This document shows, piece after piece, positions 26,429 through 35,295 of a stretch of 64,000 bases of DNA. How positions within the stretch are numbered: position 1 is the first letter of the stretch; each line of letters starts with the position of its first letter. The stretch lies in contig CAZUGO010000032.1 of NCBI GenBank assembly GCA_964619935.1, forward strand, positions 1-64,000. Reading direction: 5' to 3'. The notes under the pieces were generated by a model. That model was not told the origin of the DNA and searched no databases. It was given only the letters and a program-made list of their open reading frames with translations. Both the position numbers and the translations under genes were made by a program. The DNA comes from CAZUGO01 sp964619935 (lineage in GTDB: Bacteria; Planctomycetota; Phycisphaerae; UBA1845; CAIVHJ01).

Positions 26429-27065
26429 TGGGGGTTCCGATGCGCCGGATCTCGCGTCGCACCCAGACGATCCAGAAAACGAGCGGCAAGAAAATGAACA
26501 GCGCCTGCCAGACCTCGACGTGCATCATCTCGAAAAGGTTCGGGTACCACACGCCGGTGTAGTACAGGCTGATGATCCGAACCAGATTGATGCACAGCAG
26601 CACGGCCGTGCCCACCAGGATCGCGGGGATCCGCGATCGGACCGAACTCGCCAGCGGTGAGGCCAGCACCACGAACACGAAGAACGCTGATGCCTGGATG
26701 GCATCACAGCCTCGCTTGAGGCTCAGGCCGTAGCGCGGGCTGGAGATGTCGGTGCCATCGGCGGTGGCCCGTTCTCCGAAGACCCGCAGCACCCAGGCGG
26801 AAACGCGCGCGTTCAGGTTCATGTACCAGTCGAACACGCTGGCGTGGGACAGCCAGACATAGAAGAGAATGTTGAATCCGCCGACCAGGACGCAAAACAG
26901 TACCACGAATCGCAAGATCGGGCGGTTGGCCGCAAACCAGTGGCCCGGGGGCCTGGAACCCGCTTGGCGAGTGTCCTGGCGCCAAGCGGCCCGTCGTTCC
27001 TTTCGGGAAGCACCGGCGTTGGGGTCGCTTGCCGCGGGCTGGGATGGCTTGCTCCTCCTACCCAT
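26415..27065 (-). CDS. xrtH: Exosortase (XrtH-like) transpeptidase
   Basis: Exosortases are membrane cysteine transpeptidases that remove C-terminal sorting tags from exported proteins. This 216-residue protein has the three family residues in order inside predicted helices: Cys120 (KRGCDAIQAS), Arg163 (INLVRIISLYY) and His182 (MMHVEVWQALF). The N-terminal 45 residues are soluble and basic. The nearby protein at 27310-28065 ends in a VPTVSEWG tag, the recognition type paired with exosortase H, which supports the subfamily. No ribosome site is evident before the ATG at 27065, so translation may start close to the transcript end. The overlapping next gene is its probable partner. Confidence 0.85.
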   Translation of the reverse strand: MGRRSKPSQPAASDPNAGASRKERRAAWRQDTRQAGSRPPGHWFAANRPILRFVVLFCVLVGGFNILFYVWLSHASVFDWYMNLNARVSAWVLRVFGERATADGTDISSPRYGLSLKRGCDAIQASAFFVFVVLASPLASSVRSRIPAILVGTAVLLCINLVRIISLYYTGVWYPNLFEMMHVEVWQALFIFLPLVFWIVWVRREIRRIGTPNVQT

Positions 27066-27180
27066 GACCGACGGTATAACTCACTTTCGAGCGCTGATCA
27101 ATGACCCCCGCGGCCGCGGCGGACGCGGCGGACGGACTCGCCCGCTGGGCCCGGAACCCCCAGGTGGAAGCAGTCCCTTA

Positions 27181-27218
27181 AAGAAAAGGCAGGCGGGATG
27201 TGACCGATCCCGCCTGCC
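27181..27218 (-). terminator. Intrinsic terminator of the lamin-tail gene
   Basis: GGCAGGCGGGAT (27188-27199) and ATCCCGCCTGCC (27207-27218) form a perfect 12-bp stem with a 7-base loop. On the minus strand it is followed by TTTTCTT, so it works in the direction of the gene ending at 27310. It also insulates the exosortase gene that starts downstream. Confidence 0.85.
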
Positions 27219-27309
27219 ATGTTGAACTTAATCTGAGGCAGACGCCGCCGTCGTGCTGGATCCCTCCTCCACCACGAGGCTCCGCCCGCCCCAGTCGTGC
27301 TTCAGACGA

Positions 27310-28065
27310 CTAGCACGCCGCCAGCCCACCCTGCCGACGACCGAAGACGATGGTGCCGGCGGTGAGCAGCAGCAGGGTCATGATGATCAGGCCCCATTCG
27401 GAGACCGTCGGAACTTCATTGCCGACGGCGCCGCAATCGTGCACGCCGGGGTTGGTCTCATCCTGGATTAGTGGGAGCTTGAGTTTGTCGTCACCACCGA
27501 CCTCGAGGAAATTCGCTCCCGGCAGGAACCATTCGGCGGCGTCGAATGTTGCATTGGGCCCGGCACCCGGAAGCCGACGGGCCACGCTGTCTTCGTAGTC
27601 CCAGTCTTGGCCGGTGCCGTCCACGCCAACGACGCCGAGAATGTCGACCAACGTCGCGTCTGAGCCGTCACCGGTGGCCAGACCCAGAAACAAGGCAATG
27701 ACATCATCACCGTTGAAAAAGGCGCCCAGATCAAAGTTGTCCGGATCAAACCCATAGGTGTCGAAGAACATGCCCACGCCGGGAGAATCGCCGGCTTCGT
27801 AGGAAATGACGTACGAGTCGCCCGGGGCCAGGATGCCGCTCAGCAGCGTCGAGGTACCGCCGCCCAGCGTGGTTCCGCCGTTGGAGTAATTGCCAATGCT
27901 GTACTCGGACAGATCGATATCCGCCGAGCCACAGTTGGTCAGTTCGACGTACTTGGGCAGACCACCGACCAGCGTCGCATCAACCACCTCGGAAATGATC
28001 AACTGCGCATTTGCGGTTGAGCCCACGATCAAGAATCCGAGTACACCTGCAATGCAAGACTTCAT
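27310..28065 (-). CDS. Lamin-tail-like exported protein with IPTL-type CTERM sorting tag
   Basis: A 251-residue exported protein and likely substrate of the adjacent exosortase. It has a signal peptide (GVLGFLIVGSTANAQ), then a lamin-tail-like beta domain (LIISEVVDATLVGGLPKYVELTN, with LAPGDSYVISYE). From about residue 218 it has the sorting tag VPTVSEWG, a hydrophobic helix and a basic RRQ. Unusually, six residues ending in Cys (GGLAAC) follow the basic cluster. AAGGAG lies about 7 bases before the ATG. The family is thought to attach processed proteins to the surface or exopolysaccharide. It has its own terminator, and the exosortase genes lie just beyond it. Confidence 0.85.
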   Translation of the reverse strand: MKSCIAGVLGFLIVGSTANAQLIISEVVDATLVGGLPKYVELTNCGSADIDLSEYSIGNYSNGGTTLGGGTSTLLSGILAPGDSYVISYEAGDSPGVGMFFDTYGFDPDNFDLGAFFNGDDVIALFLGLATGDGSDATLVDILGVVGVDGTGQDWDYEDSVARRLPGAGPNATFDAAEWFLPGANFLEVGGDDKLKLPLIQDETNPGVHDCGAVGNEVPTVSEWGLIIMTLLLLTAGTIVFGRRQGGLAAC

Positions 28066-28367
28066 CTTCGACTCCTTTTTTGGATTGCCGTTCTGACCGA
28101 TTCGCCTCCCAGGCTTGGAACCGGGAGAAACACCTGAAGTTTGAAACCTAGATTCACTTAACAGGAACTTAACGTGAACTGGGCGAAGCGCATAGACTGC
28201 TTACTAACGTATAGACCGTTGGCCCCCGCTTCTGACAACAGAACGTCCAAGAAAACGTAGCCCTCCGGAACTCACTCCAGCCACAAGGGTTACAGGCTGT
28301 ATGAATTAGCTTTGCACTTTTTGTCAGTGCTGCGTCGGTTCTCGCACGCGTCTTGCGAGGCACCAAA
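28066..28367. other. AT-richer regulatory gap upstream of the lamin-tail gene
   Basis: 302 bases with no gene. On the minus strand two GTTAAGT heptamers lie 11 bp apart (about 28155-28172) upstream of the lamin-tail gene. They could be operator half-sites. No sigma-54 motif of the type reported for PEP-CTERM genes was found. Confidence 0.35.
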
Positions 28368-29678
28368 TCAGATCTGACCCATCCGCTTCCAGAGGCGGCC
28401 TGCGGTTTCCACCGCCTGCCGCCGGTCAGCCGTTTCGTCGGTCGTGATCACGGTGCGTTCCCGGACCACCCAGCGACCGTTAATCATGACGTCGCGGACC
28501 TGGCGGCTGTCCAGGGCAAACAGCAGATGGCCGGCCAGGTTGCCGGCGGTCATGGGGGTAGACGGTTGATAGTCGGTGACCACGATGTCGGCAGCGGCAC
28601 CGGGTCGTAGAACCCCGAGGGTGAGATCCAGGTCTTGGGAAGCCCGGCGGGCCCCGGCAGCCAGCATGGCGATGATTTGCTGCGGGGTGATGCTTGCCCG
28701 GGCGGCCCTGGACATGAACCAGGCGTGGCGGGCTTCGGCGAGCAGGTCCTGCCCGATGCCGTCGGTGCCCAGCAGCACCGGGCAGCGGAACTGATCGACC
28801 GGAGCGTAGCCCACCGCGTTGTTCATGTTCGAGCGCGGGTTGTGGGCCAGGGTCAGCCCCGCCGCGTTGACCCGCGCGATGGCCTGGGCATCGAGGTGCG
28901 TGCCGTGGGCGAAGATCGATGGGGTCTTCAGCAGCCCGTGGCCCGCCAGCCGATCGATCAGCTCTGCCTGGTGGACATGCCGGCAGAGGTCCGCATCGCA
29001 GGGATCCTCGGCGACGTGGAGGTGCACGCCGCTGCCGTATTCCCGGGCCAGCGCCGCCAGTTCATCGAGCGTCTGGTCCTCGAGGGTGAATGCCGCGTGA
29101 GCCCCGACCAGCCCGGCGAATTGGTGATCGCAGGCGCCCTCAGCTTTGGCTTTGAGATAGCGGCGGTTCTCCGCCAGACCGGCTTGCCGCCCGGCAGCGC
29201 CGTGACGGTCGGTGGTTTCGTAGCACAAGACCGCCCGGGCGCCGACCGCAGCGATGCCGCGCTCCACGAGGTCCAGCGAGCCCTCGATGAGGTGGGGGGA
29301 TGCGTGATGATCGATCAGCGTCGTTGTGCCGCTGCGGACCGCGTCCAGGGCGCCGACGCGGGCCGAGGTCTCGATCGATTCGGCGTCCAGCGCTTGATCC
29401 AGGCGCCACCACACAAACTGCAGGATCTCCAGGAAGTCCCGCGGTGGTTTGGCCGGCGGGGGCATGCCCACGGCCAGTGCCGAGTACAGATGCGTGTGGC
29501 CGTTGACCAAGCCGGGCAACACCACGGCGCCACCGCAATCGAAGGATTGGTCCGCGGCGGTCGGCTCACAGTGGAGCCCGCGCTCCAGGATCTGCCCGCC
29601 GCCGATCCTGAGCCCGCCGCGCTCGACTTGAGGCGGATCGAGGCCCACCAGCAGGGCGTTGTGCAGGACGATGTTCAC
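28368..29678 (-). CDS. ssnA: SsnA-type aminohydrolase
   Basis: A cytoplasmic metal-dependent amidohydrolase of the SsnA/chlorohydrolase type, a marker of the selenium-dependent Mo-hydroxylase set and likely to deaminate or open a purine-derived ring. The 436-residue protein has NGHTHLY (His61, His63), the SsnA-style DHHASP segment, VGAHAAFTLED, LHVAEDP, FAHGTHLD and LGTDGIG as metal- and substrate-site motifs, followed by the closing beta domain (GAAADIVVTDY). The ATG at 29678 overlaps the stop of the upstream PLP enzyme by 4 bases, so the two are translationally coupled and probably act on one pathway. Confidence 0.9.
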   Translation of the reverse strand: MNIVLHNALLVGLDPPQVERGGLRIGGGQILERGLHCEPTAADQSFDCGGAVVLPGLVNGHTHLYSALAVGMPPPAKPPRDFLEILQFVWWRLDQALDAESIETSARVGALDAVRSGTTTLIDHHASPHLIEGSLDLVERGIAAVGARAVLCYETTDRHGAAGRQAGLAENRRYLKAKAEGACDHQFAGLVGAHAAFTLEDQTLDELAALAREYGSGVHLHVAEDPCDADLCRHVHQAELIDRLAGHGLLKTPSIFAHGTHLDAQAIARVNAAGLTLAHNPRSNMNNAVGYAPVDQFRCPVLLGTDGIGQDLLAEARHAWFMSRAARASITPQQIIAMLAAGARRASQDLDLTLGVLRPGAAADIVVTDYQPSTPMTAGNLAGHLLFALDSRQVRDVMINGRWVVRERTVITTDETADRRQAVETAGRLWKRMGQI

Positions 29679-30928
29679 CGCGGAACTCCCGCGTTGGCCT
29701 CCCGATCGACGAGGGCCTTGATGTGCTCGAAGTCGGGATCCAGTTCATGGGGATCGCCGAGGGCCGAGCAGGCGCCTTGGATGTCCTTCAAGCCATTGCC
29801 GGTGATGATTGCAACCACCGAAGCCGTCGGCGTCAGGACGCCTTGCCGGCGGGCAACCGCGATGCCCGCGACCGCGGCCGCGGCGGCCGGTTCGGCGAAC
29901 ACGGCAGCCAGCCGGCCGGTGCACCGCACGGCTTCGCGAATCTGTTCTTCCGAAGCGACCACGTAGGTTCCGTTGCTCTCGCGAACGGCGGTGACCGCTT
30001 TGCGCCAGTTGCGCGGTACCGGGACGTTGATGCTGTCGGCGTAGGTGTCGCCGCCGGCGCCGAGGTCTACGCGGTCTTCGATGAACGCTCTGGCGATCGG
30101 GGCCACCCCGGCCGCTTGGACACCGAGCAGGCGGGCGGACCAGTCGATCACACCCACCGCCCGCATCTGCTGCAGTCCTTTGTGCACGCCGGCAATTGAG
30201 CAGCCGTCGCCGACACTGCAGCACACCCAGTCGGGCGGGTCGTCGGCACATTGTTCGGCGATTTCCAGACCCGCGGTCTTCTTTCCTTCGACCAGGTAGG
30301 GGTTGGTGGCGGCGTTGCGGTTGTACCACCCGAATTCGCCGCAGGCCTGGGTGCACAGATCATACGCCTGGGCGTAGCTCCCACGGATCTTGAACACGCG
30401 GGCACCGTAGGCCAGCAATTGGGCGAGCTTGCCCTGGGGAACGACTTGAGACACGAAGATGTTTGCCGGCAGGCCCACTGCGGCGGCACAGTACGCCAGG
30501 CTGCTGGCGGCATTTCCGGTGGACGCACAGGCCACCGCGGAGGCGCCGGCGGCAAGCGCCCGGCAGACCCCCACGGCACTAGCCCGATCCTTGAACGATC
30601 CGGAGGCGCTGCGCCCATCATCCTTGAGCCGCAGGCGGGCGATACCCAGGGCCTGGGCCAGCCGCGGAGCGTCGAACAGCGGCGTCCAGCCGACGGTCTG
30701 CAATCCGGCGGGCGGTGGGGGATCGACCGGCAGCAACTCCTGGTAGCGCCAGATCGAGGCCGGCCGCTCGGTGAGCACCGCCCGGTTCATCCCGCGGGCG
30801 GCAGCCGCCAGGTCGACGTGAACATCGAGAATGCCTTCCTGCGGTCCGCAGACCGGGCAGGTGTCGGCCTGGCCTGCGCTGAATTCGCGCCGGCATTGCA
30901 CACAGGTAAGTGAGGTGACCCGGGACAT
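29675..30928 (-). CDS. Threonine synthase-like PLP enzyme with N-terminal zinc ribbon
   Basis: A fold-type II PLP enzyme of 417 residues. A rubredoxin-like zinc ribbon (C9, C12, C24, C27) leads into the catalytic domain, with the PLP lysine in SGSFKDRAS (Lys113), the phosphate-site STGNAASS and the C-terminal IITGNGLKD. By sequence type it is threonine synthase-like. Its overlap with ssnA and its place among the ygf/yge genes make an amino acid beta/gamma-lyase or replacement step in purine breakdown a fair alternative, for example cleavage of 2,3-diaminopropionate as YgeX does in other bacteria. The exact substrate is unknown. The gene is divergent from a second PLP enzyme, 108 bp away. Confidence 0.8.
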   Translation of the reverse strand: MSRVTSLTCVQCRREFSAGQADTCPVCGPQEGILDVHVDLAAAARGMNRAVLTERPASIWRYQELLPVDPPPPAGLQTVGWTPLFDAPRLAQALGIARLRLKDDGRSASGSFKDRASAVGVCRALAAGASAVACASTGNAASSLAYCAAAVGLPANIFVSQVVPQGKLAQLLAYGARVFKIRGSYAQAYDLCTQACGEFGWYNRNAATNPYLVEGKKTAGLEIAEQCADDPPDWVCCSVGDGCSIAGVHKGLQQMRAVGVIDWSARLLGVQAAGVAPIARAFIEDRVDLGAGGDTYADSINVPVPRNWRKAVTAVRESNGTYVVASEEQIREAVRCTGRLAAVFAEPAAAAAVAGIAVARRQGVLTPTASVVAIITGNGLKDIQGACSALGDPHELDPDFEHIKALVDREANAGVPR

Positions 30929-31036
30929 CGATCGGTTTCTCCGCAGAAATCGTCATGGTAAGATAGCCCGCTTGCCTGCGGACGGCAAACCGAGTGGGCG
31001 CCACCCTCCGCGGGATCCCGGCGGCCGGAGTCATTC

Positions 31037-32497
31037 ATGATGTCAGCGGATCAGCAGCAGGTCCTCGAGCGCGCCGTCGCGCAATGCCGCCGTCGCGGGA
31101 TTGTCATCCCGACATTCGCCCAGCAGAAGGATCCACGGACCGTCCCGGCGGCCATCCGCGCCGATCTGACCGGCGTCGGGCTGTGGGATGTCGACCCGCG
31201 CAACCTCTTTCGCATCACCTGGAAGAACGAACCGCGGGAGCACGGTGGCGGCTTCAACGACGGCAACTGGATCGAATTCCCACCGGAGTTGACCGGTGTG
31301 CCGGCGCGGATCATCGGCCTGGTGGGCAAGTACTTTCCGACCGGGGCCCACAAGGTCGGAGCCGCCTTCGGCTGCCTGGTGCCGCGGCTGGTCAGCGGAC
31401 AGTTCGATCCGACCGCGCAGAAGGCGGTGTGGCCGAGCACCGGCAACTATTGCCGCGGCGGAGCCTTCGACTGCGCGCTGCTGGCCTGCAGCGCGGTGGC
31501 CATTCTGCCTGAAGAGATGTCCGCCGAACGATTCGAGTGGCTGCAGTCCATCGGGGCCGAGGTCATTCGCACGCCCGGTTGTGAATCCAACGTCAAGGAA
31601 ATCTACGACCAGTGCTGGGAGATCCGCCGGACCCGGCCGGATTGTGTGATCTTCAACCAGTTCGAAGAGTTCGGCAATGCCGTGTGGCACTACCACCTCA
31701 CCGGCGGGATCGTCGAGGAGCTGTTCAACCGCATCTCCGACGGCCGCCAGCGGCTCGCGGCGTATGTCTCGGCCACCGGCAGCGGTGGGACCATCGCTGC
31801 AGGCGACTACCTGCGCACGCGGTTTCCGTCGTTTCGGGTGGTTGCCGTCGAGGCCCTGCAGTGTCCCACGCTGCTGCAATGTGGTTTTGGTGGTCACCGC
31901 ATCGAGGGCATCGGCGACAAGCATGTGCCCTGGATCCACAACGTCCGCAACACCGACGTGGTCTGTGCGGTTGACGACGGCCACTGTCTGGCCCTGACCC
32001 GGCTGTTCAACGAGCCGACCGGCCAGGTCGTGTTGGAGGCTCGCGGGGTCGCCGCTGCCGTGGTCCGGCAGTTGCCGCTGATGGGGATCTCCAGCACGTG
32101 CAATTTGATCGCCGCCATCAAGACCGCCCGGTATTTCGAAATGGACGGCCGTGACGTGGTGTTCACGCCGCTGACCGATTCCATGGACCTGTACGGCTCG
32201 CGTCTCGACGAGCAACGCCGCGCCCTGGGCGACTACACCGAGTCCCAGGCCCAGATTCATTATGGCCGCTACCTGGAAGGCATCGCCGTCGATCATCTCC
32301 AGGAACTGGGCTATCAGGAGCGCAAGCGGCTGCACAATTTCAAGTACTTCACCTGGGTCGAGCAGCAGCAGCGCGACGTCGCCGACCTGCGGCGGCTGTG
32401 GGACCCCGATTTCTGGGTGGAAGTGTTTGCCCAGGTGCATGACTGGGATCGGCGGATCGAGGCGTTTAATCAGCGGGTGCTCAGCAGGTCGGGCTGA
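31037..32497 (+). CDS. Fold-type II PLP-dependent enzyme of the selenium-hydroxylase set
   Basis: A 486-residue cysteine-synthase/tryptophan-synthase-beta-like protein. The PLP lysine is Lys106 in PTGAHKVGAA, the substrate/phosphate loop is WPSTGNYCRGG, and VSATGSGGTIAAGDY is the glycine-rich phosphate grip. About 120 extra residues after the core (from LTDSMDLYGSRL onward) distinguish it from ordinary cysteine synthases. Proteins of this kind occur beside ygeW in other selenium-hydroxylase clusters, from memory; the reaction is not assigned. It starts at 31037 or the next codon (MMSADQ). The YgeW gene follows after 52 bp on the same strand, so they form an operon. Confidence 0.78.
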   Translation: MMSADQQQVLERAVAQCRRRGIVIPTFAQQKDPRTVPAAIRADLTGVGLWDVDPRNLFRITWKNEPREHGGGFNDGNWIEFPPELTGVPARIIGLVGKYFPTGAHKVGAAFGCLVPRLVSGQFDPTAQKAVWPSTGNYCRGGAFDCALLACSAVAILPEEMSAERFEWLQSIGAEVIRTPGCESNVKEIYDQCWEIRRTRPDCVIFNQFEEFGNAVWHYHLTGGIVEELFNRISDGRQRLAAYVSATGSGGTIAAGDYLRTRFPSFRVVAVEALQCPTLLQCGFGGHRIEGIGDKHVPWIHNVRNTDVVCAVDDGHCLALTRLFNEPTGQVVLEARGVAAAVVRQLPLMGISSTCNLIAAIKTARYFEMDGRDVVFTPLTDSMDLYGSRLDEQRRALGDYTESQAQIHYGRYLEGIAVDHLQELGYQERKRLHNFKYFTWVEQQQRDVADLRRLWDPDFWVEVFAQVHDWDRRIEAFNQRVLSRSG

Positions 32498-32549
32498 CGG
32501 CAGCCGGGCAATCGGCCATTGCGTCACTTGGGGTGCGTCGAAGAACAGA

Positions 32550-33779
32550 ATGGAATCACACATGGGCAATACCACCAATGCGGACACGCCGCCGGCGGCA
32601 CTCCAGGCCCGGGCGGCCGGGCTCGAGCAGCTGTCGATCGGGTTGTTTAATCAGGACTTCCTGCTCACCTGGCAGCGCACCGCGGACGAGCTGCGGGCCG
32701 TGCTGCTGGCCGCCGAAGTGCTCCAGGGCCTGTACCGCCAGGGGGCATCGGCCCGGCTCTTCGACAGCGGGCTGGCGGTGTCGATCTTCCGGGATCAATC
32801 GACTCGCACTCGTTTTTCATTCAGCAGTGCCGCAAATCTGCTGGGACTTGCGACCCAGGATCTCGACGAGGCCAAGTCGCAGATCGCCCACGGCGAGACC
32901 GTCCGCGAGACCGCCAACATGATCTCGTTTCTGACCGAGGTGGTGGGCATTCGCGATGACATGTTTCTCGGCGCGGGACATCAATACATGGTCGAAGTCT
33001 CCGAGGCCTTGCAGGAAGGGTACCACGATGGCGTCCTCGATCAGCGGCCGGCGGTCATCAATCTGCAATGCGATCTCGACCACCCCACCCAGGCGCTTGC
33101 CGACCTGATGCACCTGCAACAGGTCTTCGGCTCGCTGGATGCCCTGCGCGGCAAGAAGCTGGCCATGAGCTGGGCCTACTCACCATCCTATGGCAAGCCG
33201 CTGTCGGTCCCCCAGGGCATCATCACCCTGATGACCCGCTTCGGCATGAATGTGACGCTGGCCCATCCGGCCGGCTACGAGCTGGTACCGGAGACCCTGG
33301 AGATCGCCCGGCGCCACGCCCGGGAGTCGGGCGGCAGCTTCAGCCAGGTTCACGACTTGGAGGAAGCCTTTGCCGATGCCGACATCGTCTACCCCAAGAG
33401 TTGGGCACCCTACACCGTCATGGAGCAGCGCACCGAACTGTTGCGCTCGATGCGGACTGCAGAATTGCAACAGCTGGAGGACCGCTGCCTGAAGCAGAAT
33501 GCCCAACATCGGGTCTGGGAATGCAACGAGCGGGCCATGGGCATGACCCGCGGCGGCCGAGCGTTGTACATGCACTGCCTGCCGGCGGATATTTCGGGGG
33601 TCAGTTGCCAGAGCGGCGAGGTCACTGCCGACGTGTTCGAGCGCCAGCGTCTGGCCACCTATCGCGAGGCCTCGTTCAAACCGTTCGTCATCGCGGCGAT
33701 GATGCTGTTGACTCGTTTCGAGCAACCCGCCACCGTCTTGCGGACGCTGCTGGAACGTCGCGCCCCGCGGCGGCATTAG
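32550..33779 (+). CDS. ygeW: Knotted carbamoyltransferase YgeW
   Basis: A member of the aspartate/ornithine carbamoyltransferase superfamily with the knotted fold. YgeW proteins lack known ATCase or OTCase activity, and in purine-degrading clusters they are thought to handle carbamoylated intermediates. The 409-residue protein has the carbamoyl-phosphate motif FRDQSTRTRFSF, the DHPTQALAD motif, YPKSWAPY and the HCLPADI motif, and its length matches YgeW (about 396). ATG 32550 or 32562 both fit, with a weak purine-rich region in front. It is the second gene of the unit begun by the PLP enzyme at 31037. No carbamate kinase lies nearby. Confidence 0.9.
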   Translation: MESHMGNTTNADTPPAALQARAAGLEQLSIGLFNQDFLLTWQRTADELRAVLLAAEVLQGLYRQGASARLFDSGLAVSIFRDQSTRTRFSFSSAANLLGLATQDLDEAKSQIAHGETVRETANMISFLTEVVGIRDDMFLGAGHQYMVEVSEALQEGYHDGVLDQRPAVINLQCDLDHPTQALADLMHLQQVFGSLDALRGKKLAMSWAYSPSYGKPLSVPQGIITLMTRFGMNVTLAHPAGYELVPETLEIARRHARESGGSFSQVHDLEEAFADADIVYPKSWAPYTVMEQRTELLRSMRTAELQQLEDRCLKQNAQHRVWECNERAMGMTRGGRALYMHCLPADISGVSCQSGEVTADVFERQRLATYREASFKPFVIAAMMLLTRFEQPATVLRTLLERRAPRRH

Positions 33780-33813
33780 CAATCAGGCCGGCCACAGCGC
33801 TGCGCGGGCTTTT

Positions 33814-34437
33814 TCAGGATCCGCCGCCGCCGCGTCGGGGGCCGCCGGGTCCTCCCCCGCCCCAGCGGGGCATCTCGATGCCGCGCTCGGTCATTCGCTG
33901 CCGCACGGCGGCAAAGTACGTCATGCGTCGCGCCATGTCCTCGGCGCTGCGATTCTCCGAGCGGGCCTTGCGCGCTTCGGGCGACATGTCTTTCTGGCGT
34001 TCACGCATCCTTTCGCGCCACGCCTCGCGATCCGCTTCGCTTGGGTTCTCGCGCTCCTGGTCCCAGCGCTCGCGCATCGCTTTCATCCGCTCCTGAAATT
34101 CGTCGATCTGGCGATCGAGCACGGCTGCCTTGTCGGACTCGTCTGCGGCGAAATACTCATTGACATGCTGGTCGAGCATGTCGCGCCAGACCTGGCCCAT
34201 GTTACGACGGGCCTGAGCCCGTTGCGCGTCGGTCAGATCCTGGCGCTCAAACACCGTGCGGACCGTATCCAGCGCCTTCTCCGGGTCCTGCATTCGTGTC
34301 TTCAGCGCACTGACCGACAACTCCGTGGGCAGGTCGACGCCGAGGTCCCGATTGCGGGTCAAACCCCACACCGTGCCGGCCACCGCCAGGATTGAGGCGC
34401 CGACGATGATGGCAGCATTGCGTGCGCGGGCGCTCAT
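33814..34437 (-). CDS. Membrane-anchored Arg/Glu-rich coiled-coil protein
   Basis: A 207-residue protein with one N-terminal membrane helix (IIVGASILAVAGTVWGL) followed by a charged helical region very rich in Arg, Glu, Asp and Met (for example RERWDQERENPSEADREAWR), and a Gly-rich tail (WGGGGPGGPRRGGGGS). No family was recognised. AGGAG 8 bases before the ATG at 34437 is a strong ribosome site. It begins 10 bases after the prepilin gene ends, so the two are co-expressed and it may be a pseudopilus or secretion accessory. It converges with ygeW. Confidence 0.65.
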   Translation of the reverse strand: MSARARNAAIIVGASILAVAGTVWGLTRNRDLGVDLPTELSVSALKTRMQDPEKALDTVRTVFERQDLTDAQRAQARRNMGQVWRDMLDQHVNEYFAADESDKAAVLDRQIDEFQERMKAMRERWDQERENPSEADREAWRERMRERQKDMSPEARKARSENRSAEDMARRMTYFAAVRQRMTERGIEMPRWGGGGPGGPRRGGGGS

Positions 34438-34447
34438 TCAAGGACTC

Positions 34448-35119
34448 CTAATTTTCGAAATCGGTCACATGACCGTCGACATACAGGTAGCGGCGCGAGC
34501 CCGCCTGCCCGGCCGGATTGTGAAAGTTCGCGTAATCGCGCATGATCCAGATCATGTGGTTGGGCACCTTGCGGCCGGTGCGCTCCTGGTACAAGAACGA
34601 CAGCCGGTCGGCGACTTCGCCCGCGAACAGCGCCCTGAATTCATAGCTGGATTTCTCGGTCTCGAAGAAGGTCTTGCCGGCATTGTCCTCGCTGCGCTCG
34701 ACGGCGCCCGGCTGATCCTCTGGGCATTGGAATACGCCGACCTGGTTTGAAAGTTGGTCCGCCAGGACGTCCGAGATGTAAACCGGATCGGGGGCTTCCG
34801 TGGGCGGCTGGGGCAGCCCGGGACCGCCCGGACGAAACATCTCGAAACCGCCGCCCACCGGGAAGGCGCTGACCGACGGCACCCAGGACACCAGCGGCAA
34901 ATGATCGTTGTAGGCGTTGAGATAGCTGCGGATCCCAAGTCCGATCTGCTTGAGGTTGCTGGAGCAACTGATCCGCCGGGCCTGCTTGCGGGCCCCGCCC
35001 AGCGACGGCAGCAGAATGGCGACCAACACGCCGATGATGGCGATCGACACCAGCAACTCGACGAGCGTGAACGCCGGCGTCCCGTTGGCGACAACCTGGG
35101 GTGGCTTTTTGAGTGCCAT
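34448..35119 (-). CDS. Type II secretion-like prepilin (pseudopilin)
   Basis: A 223-residue prepilin with a short basic leader, the cleavage/methylation motif AFTLVELLVSIAIIGVLVAI (Gly is replaced by Ala before the Phe), and a C-terminal HNPAG...YLYVDGHV segment resembling the H-X9-DG end common in planctomycete prepilins. The middle part is variable, as expected for minor pseudopilins. Members of the family are exported, processed by a prepilin peptidase and assembled into a secretion or adhesion pseudopilus. ATG 35119 begins MALKKPP; an in-frame upstream start gives an implausible Arg-rich leader. First gene of a two-gene unit. Confidence 0.8.
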   Translation of the reverse strand: MALKKPPQVVANGTPAFTLVELLVSIAIIGVLVAILLPSLGGARKQARRISCSSNLKQIGLGIRSYLNAYNDHLPLVSWVPSVSAFPVGGGFEMFRPGGPGLPQPPTEAPDPVYISDVLADQLSNQVGVFQCPEDQPGAVERSEDNAGKTFFETEKSSYEFRALFAGEVADRLSFLYQERTGRKVPNHMIWIMRDYANFHNPAGQAGSRRYLYVDGHVTDFEN

Positions 35120-35295
35120 GTGGGCAGAGCCCTCGCGCGACCTTCGAATGACGTCATTGTAGGTCAAGGGGCCGGCGGCGTCCAAAAACCGACGACCGCG
35201 GCAGCGGCGGACCCTTCGCACGGGGCCGACCCGCACCCCCAGGAGTCAAGACGCCACCCGGCTGAGTTTATTGCCGGTTGCGTCATGGAGGGGGA

